64,000 bases of DNA from Neobacillus terrae (GCF_011393025.1 NZ_JAAOEO010000015.1:1-64000), one strand, 5' to 3'. Shown: positions 26,064 through 34,592, counted from the first letter of the stretch. Translations and numbers: made by a program. Notes: a model not told the origin generated them from the sequence alone.

Positions 26064-26202
26064 CTCTAGACCCACCTGCCTTTTATTTGTTATGCTTTCA
26101 AATGGATTTTTAAAAGGGATATTGATTGGGAAGTGAGCAATATATATTTGCTTCCGATGTACTTTAATACTGGCTTCTGGGCAGGAGTACAAGGAATTTT
26201 AT

Positions 26203-27111
26203 ATGGAGTGGAATAAATTGGAGATGAGAGAAACTTTAGCAAAAAAAATCGCCTGGATTAGTCTGGTTAGCAACATCCTACTAACTCTCGGAAAAATTAC
26301 TATTGGTCTTTATGGGAAATCAGATGCTGTTTTTGCAGACGGTATACACTCTGCCGCAGATGTTTTTGCATCTGTCATTGTTTTGCTGGTAATTAAGATT
26401 TCCAATAAACCGGCTGACAAAGAACACCCCTATGGACACGGGAAAGCAGAAGTTATTGTATCGGAAATTGTGGGGATCCTTCTTTTACTAGTTTCCTTTT
26501 ATGTGGTTTATGAAGGAATATCAGGCTTTTTCCATCCTGTTGAAACGCCTAGCATATTGGCAATGTGGGTAGCCGTACTTTCATTCGTGGCAAAATTGCT
26601 TTTATATCGGTCTTCTCTTAAAGTGGCCAATCAGCAAAACAGCAAAGCAATTGAGGCGATTGCCTTTGACCATAAAGCAGATATTGTTGCCTCCATTGCA
26701 GCGGCAATAGGGGTATTGCTCTCACTTGCAGGAGATTGGTTTAATGTTCATTTTCTTCTTTATGGAGATAAGGTAGCCAGTATTTTTGTTGCCTATCTTA
26801 TTTTTAGAATTGCTAAAGAAATGCTTACAGAAGCATTTGATATTCTACTTGAAAGAAATATCGATACAGAGACATTGAATGATTATGTAACAGTCATTTC
26901 GCAATTTCCTGAGGTCCGCAGGATAGACCGGATCAGGGCAAGAGAGCTTGGCCATTATATAATGGTTGACCTGAGAATTTCCATTGACCATTTTAAAACA
27001 ATAAAAGAAGGCCATGATCTGGCAAGAGCTATAAAAGACAGTCTGATTGGAAAATACGACAATATTGATGAAGTGTTGATTCATCTTAACCCATATTTCC
27101 CTGAGAAGTAG
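26203..27111 (+). CDS. Cation diffusion facilitator (metal efflux)
   Basis: This 302-residue CDF transporter has six membrane helices and the two metal-site motifs FADGIHSAADVFAS (helix II, near 46-59) and FDHKADIVASIAA (helix V, near 156-168), plus HPYGHGKAEVI near 75-85. A C-terminal cytosolic dimer domain follows (about 205-302, EVRRIDRIRARELGHYIMVD). It exports divalent metal such as Zn, Mn or Fe by proton exchange. Start ATG after AAGGA. An ATG at 26224 is an alternative. Confidence 0.9.
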   Translation: MEWNKLEMRETLAKKIAWISLVSNILLTLGKITIGLYGKSDAVFADGIHSAADVFASVIVLLVIKISNKPADKEHPYGHGKAEVIVSEIVGILLLLVSFYVVYEGISGFFHPVETPSILAMWVAVLSFVAKLLLYRSSLKVANQQNSKAIEAIAFDHKADIVASIAAAIGVLLSLAGDWFNVHFLLYGDKVASIFVAYLIFRIAKEMLTEAFDILLERNIDTETLNDYVTVISQFPEVRRIDRIRARELGHYIMVDLRISIDHFKTIKEGHDLARAIKDSLIGKYDNIDEVLIHLNPYFPEK

Positions 27112-27198
27112 GCAAATTCCAGTAAAAAACAGGTTTGTGCTTTTAGGGTTTAGGGTTTATGATAAGGTTGGAATAAAGTACGGGAGGAGTTGATATTT

Positions 27199-27327
27199 TT
27201 GTGTTACTCGGTTGACCCAGACCCCGAGAGGCTAGGGGAAGTCACGTTTATCTTTGAAAAGATCGAATTGATTTCTGCAAGAATATCAGCTCTAGAAAAG
27301 GTAGGATGGCTTCCTCGAAAAATATGA
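27199..27327 (+). CDS. Possible 42-aa leader ORF of corA
   Basis: A TTG start nine bases after GGGAGGAG opens a 42-codon frame whose second half, GEVTFIFEKIELISARISAL then EKVGWLPRKI, looks like real protein with an amphipathic helix. It stops 14 bases before the corA ATG, with the corA Shine-Dalgarno GAGAGGAGG straddling the stop. It may be a coupled small gene, or a translated leader that senses translation or Mg2+. Family not recognised. Confidence 0.45.
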   Translation: MCYSVDPDPERLGEVTFIFEKIELISARISALEKVGWLPRKI

Positions 27328-27341
27328 GAGGAGGTTTTATC

Positions 27342-28280
27342 ATGATTGAAATTTTTAAAAGCAATGAATTTAGACAGCTTGAAAAAATAAATGAGATTTC
27401 CAAAGGCTGCTGGGTGAATCTGTATGCCCCAACTGAACAGGAAATAATCAGCGTGACAGAGGGAACGCAAATCTCTGTCGACTTTATAAAAGATGCTTTG
27501 GATGATGAAGAAAGGCCAAGGATTGAAAGGGATAACGGCCAAGTTTATATTATCGTAGACTATCCATATATTACTCATGATGATTCGGGATTTCCGATAT
27601 ATGAAACCATTCCAATTGGGATTGTTTTAACTGATGACTGCATCATTACTGTTTCCTTGAAGGACACACCAATTCTAGGAGACTTTAAAAACAATAAAGT
27701 AAAAGAATTCTTTACTTTTAAGAAAACAAGGTTTGCCTTGCAAATTCTTTTTGTTATTTCTTCTTATTATCTGCGGTACCTTAAACAAATTAACAAAAAG
27801 ACAAATGAAATTGAACGGGAATTGCATCAATCAATGAAGAACAAAGAATTGTATGCCTTCCTGGCCCTCGAAAAAAGTTTAGTTTATTTTACAACTTCGC
27901 TTAGATCGAATAAGGTTGTTCTTGATAAAATTTTGCGTTTTAATTATTTAAAAATGTACGATGAAGATAAGGACCTTCTGGAAGATGTAATTATAGAAAA
28001 ACAGCAGGCTATTGAGATGGCTGACACGTACAGTTCCATACTTAGCGGTATGATGGATGCCTTTGCCTCTATCATTTCGAATAACCTGAATATTGTTATG
28101 AAATTTTTGACATCCGTAACCATTATTCTTTCTTTCCCGACAATGGTAGCAAGCATTTATGGAATGAACGTAAATCTTCCTTTCCAGCATAGCCCTCATG
28201 CATTTTTAATAACTATGTCTTTTGCACTTTTTCTTACATGTATGACTGCACTTATTTTTTGGAAAAAGAAATACTTTTAA
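27342..28280 (+). CDS. corA: CorA-family magnesium/divalent cation channel
   Basis: This 312-residue protein has a large cytosolic N-terminal domain (VNLYAPTEQEIISV near 20-33) with a long helix, then two C-terminal membrane helices (about 253-275 and 285-305). Between them lies the signature YGMN followed by VNLP, which sits in the YGMN-pore entrance of CorA. It mediates Mg2+ or Co2+ passage. I chose the ATG at 27342, six bases after GAGAGGAGG. The frame extends upstream to 27306 without a ribosome binding site. Confidence 0.9.
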   Translation: MIEIFKSNEFRQLEKINEISKGCWVNLYAPTEQEIISVTEGTQISVDFIKDALDDEERPRIERDNGQVYIIVDYPYITHDDSGFPIYETIPIGIVLTDDCIITVSLKDTPILGDFKNNKVKEFFTFKKTRFALQILFVISSYYLRYLKQINKKTNEIERELHQSMKNKELYAFLALEKSLVYFTTSLRSNKVVLDKILRFNYLKMYDEDKDLLEDVIIEKQQAIEMADTYSSILSGMMDAFASIISNNLNIVMKFLTSVTIILSFPTMVASIYGMNVNLPFQHSPHAFLITMSFALFLTCMTALIFWKKKYF

Positions 28281-28284
28281 ATTT

Positions 28285-28320
28285 AAAGAGGGTGCCTGAA
28301 ATAACGGCCACCCTCTTTTT
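28285..28320 (+). terminator. Bidirectional terminator between corA and the HIT gene
   Basis: Stem AAAGAGGGTG / CACCCTCTTT with an inner GCC/GGC pairing. It is flanked by A and T runs on both sides, serving both convergent genes. Confidence 0.9.
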
Positions 28321-28322
28321 TA

Positions 28323-28811
28323 CTATTTAATTTCCAGATATTCAAACAATTTTCTAATTCCCTCATGCATATCTCTACGGTTTTCCTCGTTGTTCATTTC
28401 ATTCCGAGCATGAAGAAGTACGGGCCTCACAGATTCTACGGACCGGCCAAAGGAATTCATCCATTCATAGCGGGGAACCATCCATGTATGAAAATGGTGA
28501 GTCGTATCCTCATTGTAAAAGTAATAAACATATTCTATTCCCAATGCCTCTCTCTGAGCAACACGAATTCTTTTTAAAACGCTGGTATAATCCGATAGTT
28601 CCTCTTTCGTCATTTCATCCAGGCATTTAAAATGCCTTTTAGAAGCAAGAATGACAAGCCCTTTAATCGGATAGGCAACATCCTGATGGGCATGGAAATG
28701 TTCAGTTTCCATAATCACTCCACCCTCGGGTTCTATTAAACCACTTGTCAGAGCACAGCTGAGACATTCTACTTCTACAGTTTGTCCGTCAGCTAAAAGT
28801 AAAGTTCTCAT
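28323..28811 (-). CDS. HIT-family (histidine triad) hydrolase
   Basis: This 162-residue protein has the triad THHFHTWMVP near residues 101-110 (HxHxH core) and an N-terminal ECLSCALTSG that may bind zinc with the later FHAHQD. HIT proteins hydrolyse nucleoside phosphoramidates or dinucleotides. The substrate is unknown. It is convergent with corA. Confidence 0.85.
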   Translation of the reverse strand: MRTLLLADGQTVEVECLSCALTSGLIEPEGGVIMETEHFHAHQDVAYPIKGLVILASKRHFKCLDEMTKEELSDYTSVLKRIRVAQREALGIEYVYYFYNEDTTHHFHTWMVPRYEWMNSFGRSVESVRPVLLHARNEMNNEENRRDMHEGIRKLFEYLEIK

Positions 28812-28891
28812 AAATCCTCCAAAATACTATTGTTTTATCATAATCTTGTATTATTATACTATTAAGAAAAATTTTGGAAAGTGGGTTTTTT

Positions 28892-29323
28892 ATGATTCCG
28901 CAAAGAGTTAGTCTGGTAACAATAGGGGCAGTCGACCTGCCAAAGCTTCGTGTTTTTTATCAAAAGCTGGGATGGGAAGAAACCGCGATTAGTTCTGACA
29001 ACTATGCCGCCTTCACAACGGCAGGGGTTATGCTGACGTTATTTCCACTCCATGAACTTGCTAAAGATGCAGGTGTAGAGATAGAAAAGTCAGAGGGTAA
29101 ATATTCAGCCTTTACCCTTGCAATCAATGTAGAGAAGCCTGAAGAGGTAGATGCATGCATCAGTGTGGCGAAGGAAGCCGGGGCCAAAGTATTGAGAGAC
29201 CCAAGTGATGCTTTTTGGGGCGGACGTACGGCTTATTTTGCGGACCCAGAAAACAACTTATGGGAAGTTGCTTGGAATCCGACTTCAGTATTTGATGAAA
29301 GAGGAGCAATGATATCCTTTTAA
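28892..29323 (+). CDS. VOC-family (glyoxalase/dioxygenase fold) protein
   Basis: This 143-residue protein has two beta-alpha-beta-beta-beta modules: RVSLVTIGAVDLPKLRVFYQ at the start and GGRTAYFADPENNLWEVAWN near the end, with E in LWEVAW as a metal ligand candidate. The fold covers glyoxalases, antibiotic-binding and lyase proteins. The function here is open. The ATG at 28892 is preferred (AAAGTGGG seven bases ahead) over 28874. Confidence 0.82.
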   Translation: MIPQRVSLVTIGAVDLPKLRVFYQKLGWEETAISSDNYAAFTTAGVMLTLFPLHELAKDAGVEIEKSEGKYSAFTLAINVEKPEEVDACISVAKEAGAKVLRDPSDAFWGGRTAYFADPENNLWEVAWNPTSVFDERGAMISF

Positions 29324-29482
29324 TAGCAGCCCATGACGCGGATGCTATTTTTAGGAAAAAAAGGTTAGGCTAAACTGGTTTAAGAATGAAGCGGCTAAAA
29401 GTCCTTCTTGACATCAAAAGCAGTGATATTATCTCAATAGTCTTCTAAACTCCATCTCATGAAAAAGTTCATCCCTAATTAA

Positions 29483-29512
29483 AAACAGCTGCCCGCTCCT
29501 GGGCAGCTGTTT
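29483..29512 (-). terminator. Terminator of the small secreted protein gene
   Basis: A perfect 12-bp stem AAACAGCTGCCC / GGGCAGCTGTTT. On the minus strand it is followed by TTAATT, a weak T tract. Confidence 0.8.
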
Positions 29513-29518
29513 CTTGTA

Positions 29519-29776
29519 TTAGAACTGGCTCATCATATCTTTGGTGCCATCCATCATCTGAAAGTTTTTGCTTTGCATAGCTCCATTCATTCCGTGGCAA
29601 TCCTTGTACATATCTTTCATTTCCTGAGTAGTCATGCCTGGATGTACTTCTTCCATATGCTTTTTCATTTGACCCAAATTAATATTCCTTAAATCACAAG
29701 ATTCAGCAGCAAATACAGCTGTGCGAGTTCCAAGGATTACGACTGCTCCCACGATACTGAAGATCATTTTTTTCAT
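29519..29776 (-). CDS. Small secreted protein, Met-rich
   Basis: This 85-residue protein has a signal peptide (KKMIFSIVGAVVILGTRTAVFA, cleavage after AFA). The mature part of about 62 residues has two Cys (SCDLRNIN, YKDCHGMNG), several His and nine Met, including HMEEVHPGMTTQEMKDMY. The Met/His/Cys content would suit copper or other metal binding. I do not recognise the family. It is preceded by AGGAGCTGATTA. Confidence 0.65.
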   Translation of the reverse strand: MKKMIFSIVGAVVILGTRTAVFAAESCDLRNINLGQMKKHMEEVHPGMTTQEMKDMYKDCHGMNGAMQSKNFQMMDGTKDMMSQF

Positions 29777-30008
29777 ATTAATCAGCTCCTTTTGTTTATA
29801 ATCTAATTTTAATGGTTAAATGTGCAAAAACTTTGCAGAAATCATGATGATTTTGTGTAGGTTTTAAAGAAAATGCTAAAAGGAGGGGTGTTAATTTTCC
29901 CAACCATAAAATCCCAGATATCCTTTGGTACTCTCTGAAAATATGAAATATACTTTAGCCACAGCTAACGAGCTGTGTCTAATTTTTAATTTTGAGAGGA
30001 GAACCAGG

Positions 30009-31289
30009 ATGAAGAAAAGAAGAGTATTTGGATCTGCGCTATTAAGTTTGGCAATGGGGATTTCAGTTTTTGCTACGGGGGCATTTGGACAGCAGGCTTC
30101 TGCCCATCAGGGTCCTGAGAAAGATACTTACCGGGTACATATAATGGGGCCACAGGCAGAACAGGCTAAAGCAAAAAGTGCATATGGCTACCGTTGGGAT
30201 TTTGGCAGTGATGGATTTACCACCACAGTTAATTCAAAACAGTATCAGGCATTATTAAATAATAAAAACTTAAAGATAGAGGAAGTTTCAAAGGTAGCTC
30301 TTGATTCCAGAGAGCAGGCTGCTTCACCTAAAGGAGTATCGATAGAGTCAACAACTCCAACCCAGCAGGTTCCATGGGGAATCAAAGCCATTTATAATGA
30401 CAGCACGATTACAAAAACCTCTGGTGGAGATGGAATTAAGGTAGCTGTTCTTGATACCGGAGTTTACAAGAGCCATATTGATTTAACAGATAATGTGGAA
30501 CAATGTAAGGACTTTACTCAAACCAGTTCCTCTATGGTAAACGGAAGCTGTAATGACGGCCATGGACATGGAACACATGTATCCGGGACAGTTCTTGCAG
30601 ATGGCGGTTATGACGGCCTTGGTATTTATGGAGTAGCCCCGCAGGCAGAATTATGGGCGTATAAGGTACTGACTGACAGCGGATCAGGTTACTCTGACGA
30701 TATTTCTGCTGGTATCCGCCATGCGGCAGATGAAGGCACAAGACTTGGAGTTAAGGTAGTAATCTCCATGTCTCTTGGATCAAGTACAAAAGATTCCATG
30801 ATTGCTAGTGCAGTAGATTATGCATACAGCAAGGGAGCATTAGTAGTAGCAGCTGCTGGAAACTCCGGACCAAATGCCAACACAATCGGTTATCCTGGTG
30901 CCCTTGTCAATGCAGTTGCCGTAGCAGCTCTTGAAAATGTTCAATCAAATGGAACCTATCGTGTTGCTGACTTCTCATCACGCGGAAACCCAAATACGGA
31001 TGGAGACTATGTAATCCAGGAAAAAGATATTGAAGTATCTGCACCGGGTACAAGCATTTATTCCACTGCTAATGATGGAAATTACACTACTATGAGCGGA
31101 ACTTCAATGGCTACACCTCACGTTTCAGGTCTTGCGGCCAAAATCTGGTCAGCCAACAAAACATGGACAAATACACAGCTTCGTTCTGAATTGCAGCGCC
31201 GTGCCAAATTGTATGATATTAAAGGTGGAACAGGTGCCACTACAGGCGATGACTATGCGTCAGGATTTGGATTTGCGCGTGTAAAATAA
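30009..31289 (+). CDS. Secreted subtilisin-like serine protease (S8), first of a tandem pair
   Basis: This 426-residue preproprotease has a signal peptide (about 1-30), an I9-type propeptide (YRVHIMGPQAEQAKAK to about residue 95) and an S8 domain with D149 (AVLDTGV), H187 (GHGTHVSG) and S366 (GTSMATPHV). The oxyanion N is in AAAGNSGPNA. Two Cys (QCKDF, GSCNDG) may form a disulfide next to the active site. AGAGGAG precedes the ATG at 30009, so the longer frame from 29925 is leader. Its paralogue follows at 31628. The regulator cassette downstream may control both. Confidence 0.93.
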   Translation: MKKRRVFGSALLSLAMGISVFATGAFGQQASAHQGPEKDTYRVHIMGPQAEQAKAKSAYGYRWDFGSDGFTTTVNSKQYQALLNNKNLKIEEVSKVALDSREQAASPKGVSIESTTPTQQVPWGIKAIYNDSTITKTSGGDGIKVAVLDTGVYKSHIDLTDNVEQCKDFTQTSSSMVNGSCNDGHGHGTHVSGTVLADGGYDGLGIYGVAPQAELWAYKVLTDSGSGYSDDISAGIRHAADEGTRLGVKVVISMSLGSSTKDSMIASAVDYAYSKGALVVAAAGNSGPNANTIGYPGALVNAVAVAALENVQSNGTYRVADFSSRGNPNTDGDYVIQEKDIEVSAPGTSIYSTANDGNYTTMSGTSMATPHVSGLAAKIWSANKTWTNTQLRSELQRRAKLYDIKGGTGATTGDDYASGFGFARVK

Positions 31290-31302
31290 AATTGCATTAT
31301 AA

Positions 31303-31333
31303 AAATCACTCTAGCTTGCTGGAGTGGTTTTTT
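31303..31333 (+). terminator. Terminator of the first protease gene
   Basis: Imperfect stem CACTCTAGC / GCTGGAGTG with a 2-base loop, then GTTTTTTG. Confidence 0.75.
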
Positions 31334-31340
31334 GTCGTTT

Positions 31341-31501
31341 AGATTTTTACCTTTTGGATAACTCCGAACTATGTTATTGTAATCCAGCTCCAGCGCCCAG
31401 CCCCTCGGGGTCCTAAGCCAAATCACTTCAGAAATCAGGATTTCTAACGTGATTCGTCTTATGCCTGTTGGGGCTAACCAGGGCGCTTGCACCTTTTGTT
31501 C
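31341..31501 (+). repeat. Interspersed repeat family A, short form (B2)
   Basis: Nearly the same sequence as the copy at 22938-23098, including CCCCTCGGGGTC, the AATCAC..GTGATT hairpin and TTGGGGCTAACC. It lies exactly between the two duplicated protease genes, starting eight bases after the first terminator. Confidence 0.88.
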
Positions 31502-31627
31502 AGTGCGAAATCTTTCACTAAAGGAATTTTCCCAACTACTAAAGAACATATTCCTTCACTAATTTCAGAAGATTTAGAATAAAATTAAGGTTGTTAATGT
31601 ATTCCCTAAAATGAGAGGAGAACGCAA

Positions 31628-32884
31628 ATGACGAAAAGAAAAGTAGTTGGTGCAGTACTTCTTAGCCTAGCAATGGGGGTTTCCCTATTCGCAACAGGAG
31701 CCTTTGGGCAGACAGCAGCCAAACAGGATACTTACCGGGTATACATCCAGGGATCCGATGCACAAAAAGTTAAACCAAACTATAATGTACGCTGGGACTT
31801 TGGAAACAAGGGGTTTACAGCTACCTTAAATGACAGTCAATTTCAGGCATTATTAAAAAATAAAAACTTAAAGATCGAAAAAGTACCAGAAATAACAGTT
31901 GGGGATGTTTATGCTGCTAAAGGCAAACCAGGCGGAGGAACATCCGCGGTTCCAAGTGACCAGACACCATGGGGAATTCAAGCGATTTACAATGATCCCG
32001 CTATTACTAAGACTTCTGGAGGTTCGGGAGTAGTTGTAGCAGTGCTGGATACAGGTGTTTTAAAAACCCACAAGGATTTGGCAGGGAGTGTGGTTCAATG
32101 TAAGGACTTCTCTCAGACTAAAACCTCTTTGGTTGATGGAAGCTGTGCGGATGGAAACGGTCACGGGACGCATGTTTCCGGTACGATTCTTGCAAATGGC
32201 GGAAGCGATGGGAAGGGGATTTTCGGAGTAGCTCCTGAAGCAAAGCTTTGGTCTTATAAGGTATTGAATGACAGAGGGTCTGGGTACTCCGATGATATTG
32301 CCAGTGCCATCCGTACGGTTGCAGACCAGGCAGCAAGTACCGGTTCACATGTGGTTATTTCTATGTCTTTGGGATCAAGTTCAAAGGATTCACTAATATC
32401 TGACGCTGTAGATTATGCTTATGCTAAAGGTGTACTTATAGTAGCTGCAGCTGGTAACGATGGCCCGGGAGATAACACTATAGGCTACCCTGGAGGTCTG
32501 GTGAATGTTGTAGCGGTAGCTGCGCTTGAAAACGTCCAGGAAAATGGAACCTACCGAGTCGCCGACTTTTCGTCCCGTGGAAACTCTGCAACAGATGGAG
32601 ATTATGTGATTCAGGAAAGGGATGTTGAGATTTCTGCACCGGGAAGGTCAGTTGAATCAACCTGGAACGATGGAGCTTACAACACCATCAGCGGAACCTC
32701 CATGGCAACTCCGCATGTCTCAGGTCTTGCTGCTAAAATATGGGCAGCAAATCCTTTGTGGAACCAGTCACAGCTTCGTACTGAACTGCAAAACAGAGCA
32801 AAAGCGAACGATATTAAAGGCGGCATAAGCGCTGCAATAGGCGATGATAATGCATCCGGCTTTGGCTTTGCAAGGGTTAAATAA
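31628..32884 (+). CDS. Secreted subtilisin-like serine protease (S8), second of a tandem pair
   Basis: This 418-residue paralogue of the previous gene (roughly 70 percent identical by eye) has the same layout: signal peptide with LLSLAMGVSLFATGAFG, propeptide YRVYIQGSDAQKVK, and catalytic D141, H179 and S358. The linker before the mature part differs (AKGKPGGGTSAVPSDQ), suggesting a different processing site. The Cys pair is kept. TGAGAGGAG precedes the ATG. It has its own promoter region and terminator, so the pair need not be co-transcribed. Confidence 0.93.
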   Translation: MTKRKVVGAVLLSLAMGVSLFATGAFGQTAAKQDTYRVYIQGSDAQKVKPNYNVRWDFGNKGFTATLNDSQFQALLKNKNLKIEKVPEITVGDVYAAKGKPGGGTSAVPSDQTPWGIQAIYNDPAITKTSGGSGVVVAVLDTGVLKTHKDLAGSVVQCKDFSQTKTSLVDGSCADGNGHGTHVSGTILANGGSDGKGIFGVAPEAKLWSYKVLNDRGSGYSDDIASAIRTVADQAASTGSHVVISMSLGSSSKDSLISDAVDYAYAKGVLIVAAAGNDGPGDNTIGYPGGLVNVVAVAALENVQENGTYRVADFSSRGNSATDGDYVIQERDVEISAPGRSVESTWNDGAYNTISGTSMATPHVSGLAAKIWAANPLWNQSQLRTELQNRAKANDIKGGISAAIGDDNASGFGFARVK

Positions 32885-32893
32885 TAAATGAAG

Positions 32894-32924
32894 AAGCCAT
32901 CCGTAAATTTGCCGGATGGCTTTT
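32894..32924 (+). terminator. Terminator of the second protease gene
   Basis: A perfect 10-bp stem AAGCCATCCG / CGGATGGCTT with a 9-base loop, followed by TT. Confidence 0.88.
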
Positions 32925-33088
32925 AGTCCATGATAAGCAAGGAAATAAATCTGGAATCAGCCTCTGGTACCTGAAGAATCCCAGCTTTTCCTAAATATAT
33001 TTTCAGAATACTTTAAAAATGGGTCTTTTGGTATGTTTTAAAAGTATCCCATCGTGATAGATTAATATAAAAAGGGGTGGTGATCAAG

Positions 33089-34309
33089 TTGGAATACGGT
33101 CCCTTAATTAAATATTACAGAACTCAAAAAGGTATGACCCAAAAAGAACTTGCACAAGGTATATGCTCAGTTCCCCATCTTAGTAAAATTGAAAACAACG
33201 GTAAGGAAGCCAATGAGGAAACAATAAATTTATTGTTGGGCCGCCTTCATGTCGACCCTAAAGGAATTAGTGAAAAAGAAAATGAGATTGGCATTTTACT
33301 AAAGTCTCTTCAGGAAAAGATGAGGTATTACCTTAAGGACGAAGCAGAACAAATATTTATACAGCTTAAAGAACTGGAGGGTATAGTCCCTTTCTCTGCC
33401 TACATCTATACATACGAATTATATAAATACAGATATTTTATGTTTACAGGAAAAATGGCGGAGGCAGAGACACAAAAAAATTTGCTGAGCAAACAAAAGA
33501 AAAATTTTTCCCAACATGAAAGGTATTTATTTGATTACTACAATGCGATATGTTTAATGATGAAGGGTGATTATAAAAAGGCCGATGAAGAGATGGAAAG
33601 ACTGGATTTCAATCCAAACCATGAATTTAACTCGGGGGATGTGCTTTATCACCGTGCGCTGATTAAAAGTGCATTGGATCAGGCCGGATATGCTGTCCAT
33701 TTTGGGAAAATGGCTCTTCAGTTTTTTATGGAAAAGCATAATTTTAAACGGACTCTTCATACCCTTATGCTCCTTGGAATTAATTATACTCAGTCAAAAA
33801 TTTATGAAGAGGCACGGACTTGCTTTCAACATTTAATTAGAAATGCAGAAATAATGAACGAGACGAAGCTCCTTCCGCAAATTTATCATAATATGGGACA
33901 TCTCCATCAAAAGATAAAGAAAGAAGCGGAAGCACTGGCTTTTTATGAAAAAAGCCTGGCCCTGCAGGGGGAAAACACCCTTCATTATCTTGTTACCTTG
34001 TATTCCATTGGAGAAATTTACTTTTCCTTTAAAGATAAGGAAAAAGCAAAGCAAAGTTTCAGCAGGCTCTTTTCACTCGCAAAGGAAATGGGTGTAAAGA
34101 AGTATCATCTGCTGGCGGAATTTTATCTTATGTACTTAGAATCTCCAGAAAAATCTCTGGTATTTCTTGAGCAAAAGGTTATTCCATTCCTTGAGGTTAG
34201 CAATGGGAACATGGAAGATATTATGCGGTTTTATAAACTGCTTTCTGAGCATTACAACAAACTTGGAGTGTTTTCTAAAGCAGTTCAATATTTAAATAAA
34301 ATTAGTTAG
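33089..34309 (+). CDS. RNPP-type quorum-sensing regulator (HTH + TPR), NprR/PlcR-like
   Basis: This protein of about 406 residues has an XRE HTH at residues 1-55 (YRTQKGMTQKELAQGICSVP, then HLSKIENNGKEANEETINLL), followed by TPR repeats to the end. The clearest repeats are IYEEARTCFQHLIRNAEIMN, AEALAFYEKSLALQGENTLH and KEKAKQSFSRLFSLAKEMGV. This is the build of peptide-receptor regulators NprR, PlcR and AimR. I favour the TTG at 33089, eight bases after GGTGG; GTG at 33077 is the alternative. A 44-codon secreted peptide gene follows 12 bases after the stop, exactly as nprX follows nprR. Two secreted proteases lie upstream, likely targets by analogy with NprR and PlcR. Confidence 0.82.
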   Translation: MEYGPLIKYYRTQKGMTQKELAQGICSVPHLSKIENNGKEANEETINLLLGRLHVDPKGISEKENEIGILLKSLQEKMRYYLKDEAEQIFIQLKELEGIVPFSAYIYTYELYKYRYFMFTGKMAEAETQKNLLSKQKKNFSQHERYLFDYYNAICLMMKGDYKKADEEMERLDFNPNHEFNSGDVLYHRALIKSALDQAGYAVHFGKMALQFFMEKHNFKRTLHTLMLLGINYTQSKIYEEARTCFQHLIRNAEIMNETKLLPQIYHNMGHLHQKIKKEAEALAFYEKSLALQGENTLHYLVTLYSIGEIYFSFKDKEKAKQSFSRLFSLAKEMGVKKYHLLAEFYLMYLESPEKSLVFLEQKVIPFLEVSNGNMEDIMRFYKLLSEHYNKLGVFSKAVQYLNKIS

Positions 34310-34321
34310 GGAGGAATTTCA

Positions 34322-34456
34322 TTGAAAAAACTGCTTTTAGGTGTTTTATCTTTAATGGCTGTAACAGTATTTACATTTGGCGGTACAGCAGTTGGAAAAC
34401 TTTCAGCTGAATCAGCGGATACTCCGTCTGAGCACCCAATCCAGCCTCCAATTTGA
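34322..34456 (+). CDS. Phr/NprX-like secreted signalling pro-peptide
   Basis: A 44-codon frame starts with TTG seven bases after GGGAGG. The product has a Lys-Lys start, a hydrophobic core (LLLGVLSLMAVTVFTFGG) and a short polar tail AESADTPSEHPIQPPI. That is the architecture of Phr, NprX and PapR precursors, where a 5-8-residue C-terminal piece is released outside and re-imported to bind the TPR receptor. The natural candidate signal is within SEHPIQPPI. It is followed by a terminator, so receptor and peptide make a two-gene operon. Confidence 0.75.
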   Translation: MKKLLLGVLSLMAVTVFTFGGTAVGKLSAESADTPSEHPIQPPI

Positions 34457-34467
34457 TCATTATAATT

Positions 34468-34496
34468 GCCTCTTTGTTTTTAAAACAGGGAGGCTT
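34468..34496 (+). terminator. Terminator of the receptor/peptide operon
   Basis: Stem GCCTC..GTTTT / AAAAC..GAGGC with small internal loops, followed by TTATTTTA. Confidence 0.65.
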
Positions 34497-34500
34497 ATTT

Positions 34501-34592
34501 TAGCTAATCAGAATTTATATCCATCAATTCTGAACGCATAAGAAAAGCTAAGGCATCCGCCAAAAAGGGCTTGGCAAATGCCAAGCTTTTCT
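34501..34592 (-). repeat. Interspersed repeat family D, copy in minus orientation
   Basis: Reverse complement of the element at 25397-25487, from TAGCTAATCAGAATTTATA to GGCAAATGCCAAGCTTTTCT. It lies between the peptide gene terminator and the thiamine riboswitch. Confidence 0.88.

Noticed and set aside
27112..27198. Possible M-box (Mg2+) riboswitch before corA
   Set aside because: The conserved M-box blocks are not present; the GGGTTTAGGGTTTA stretch is only a short chance direct repeat.
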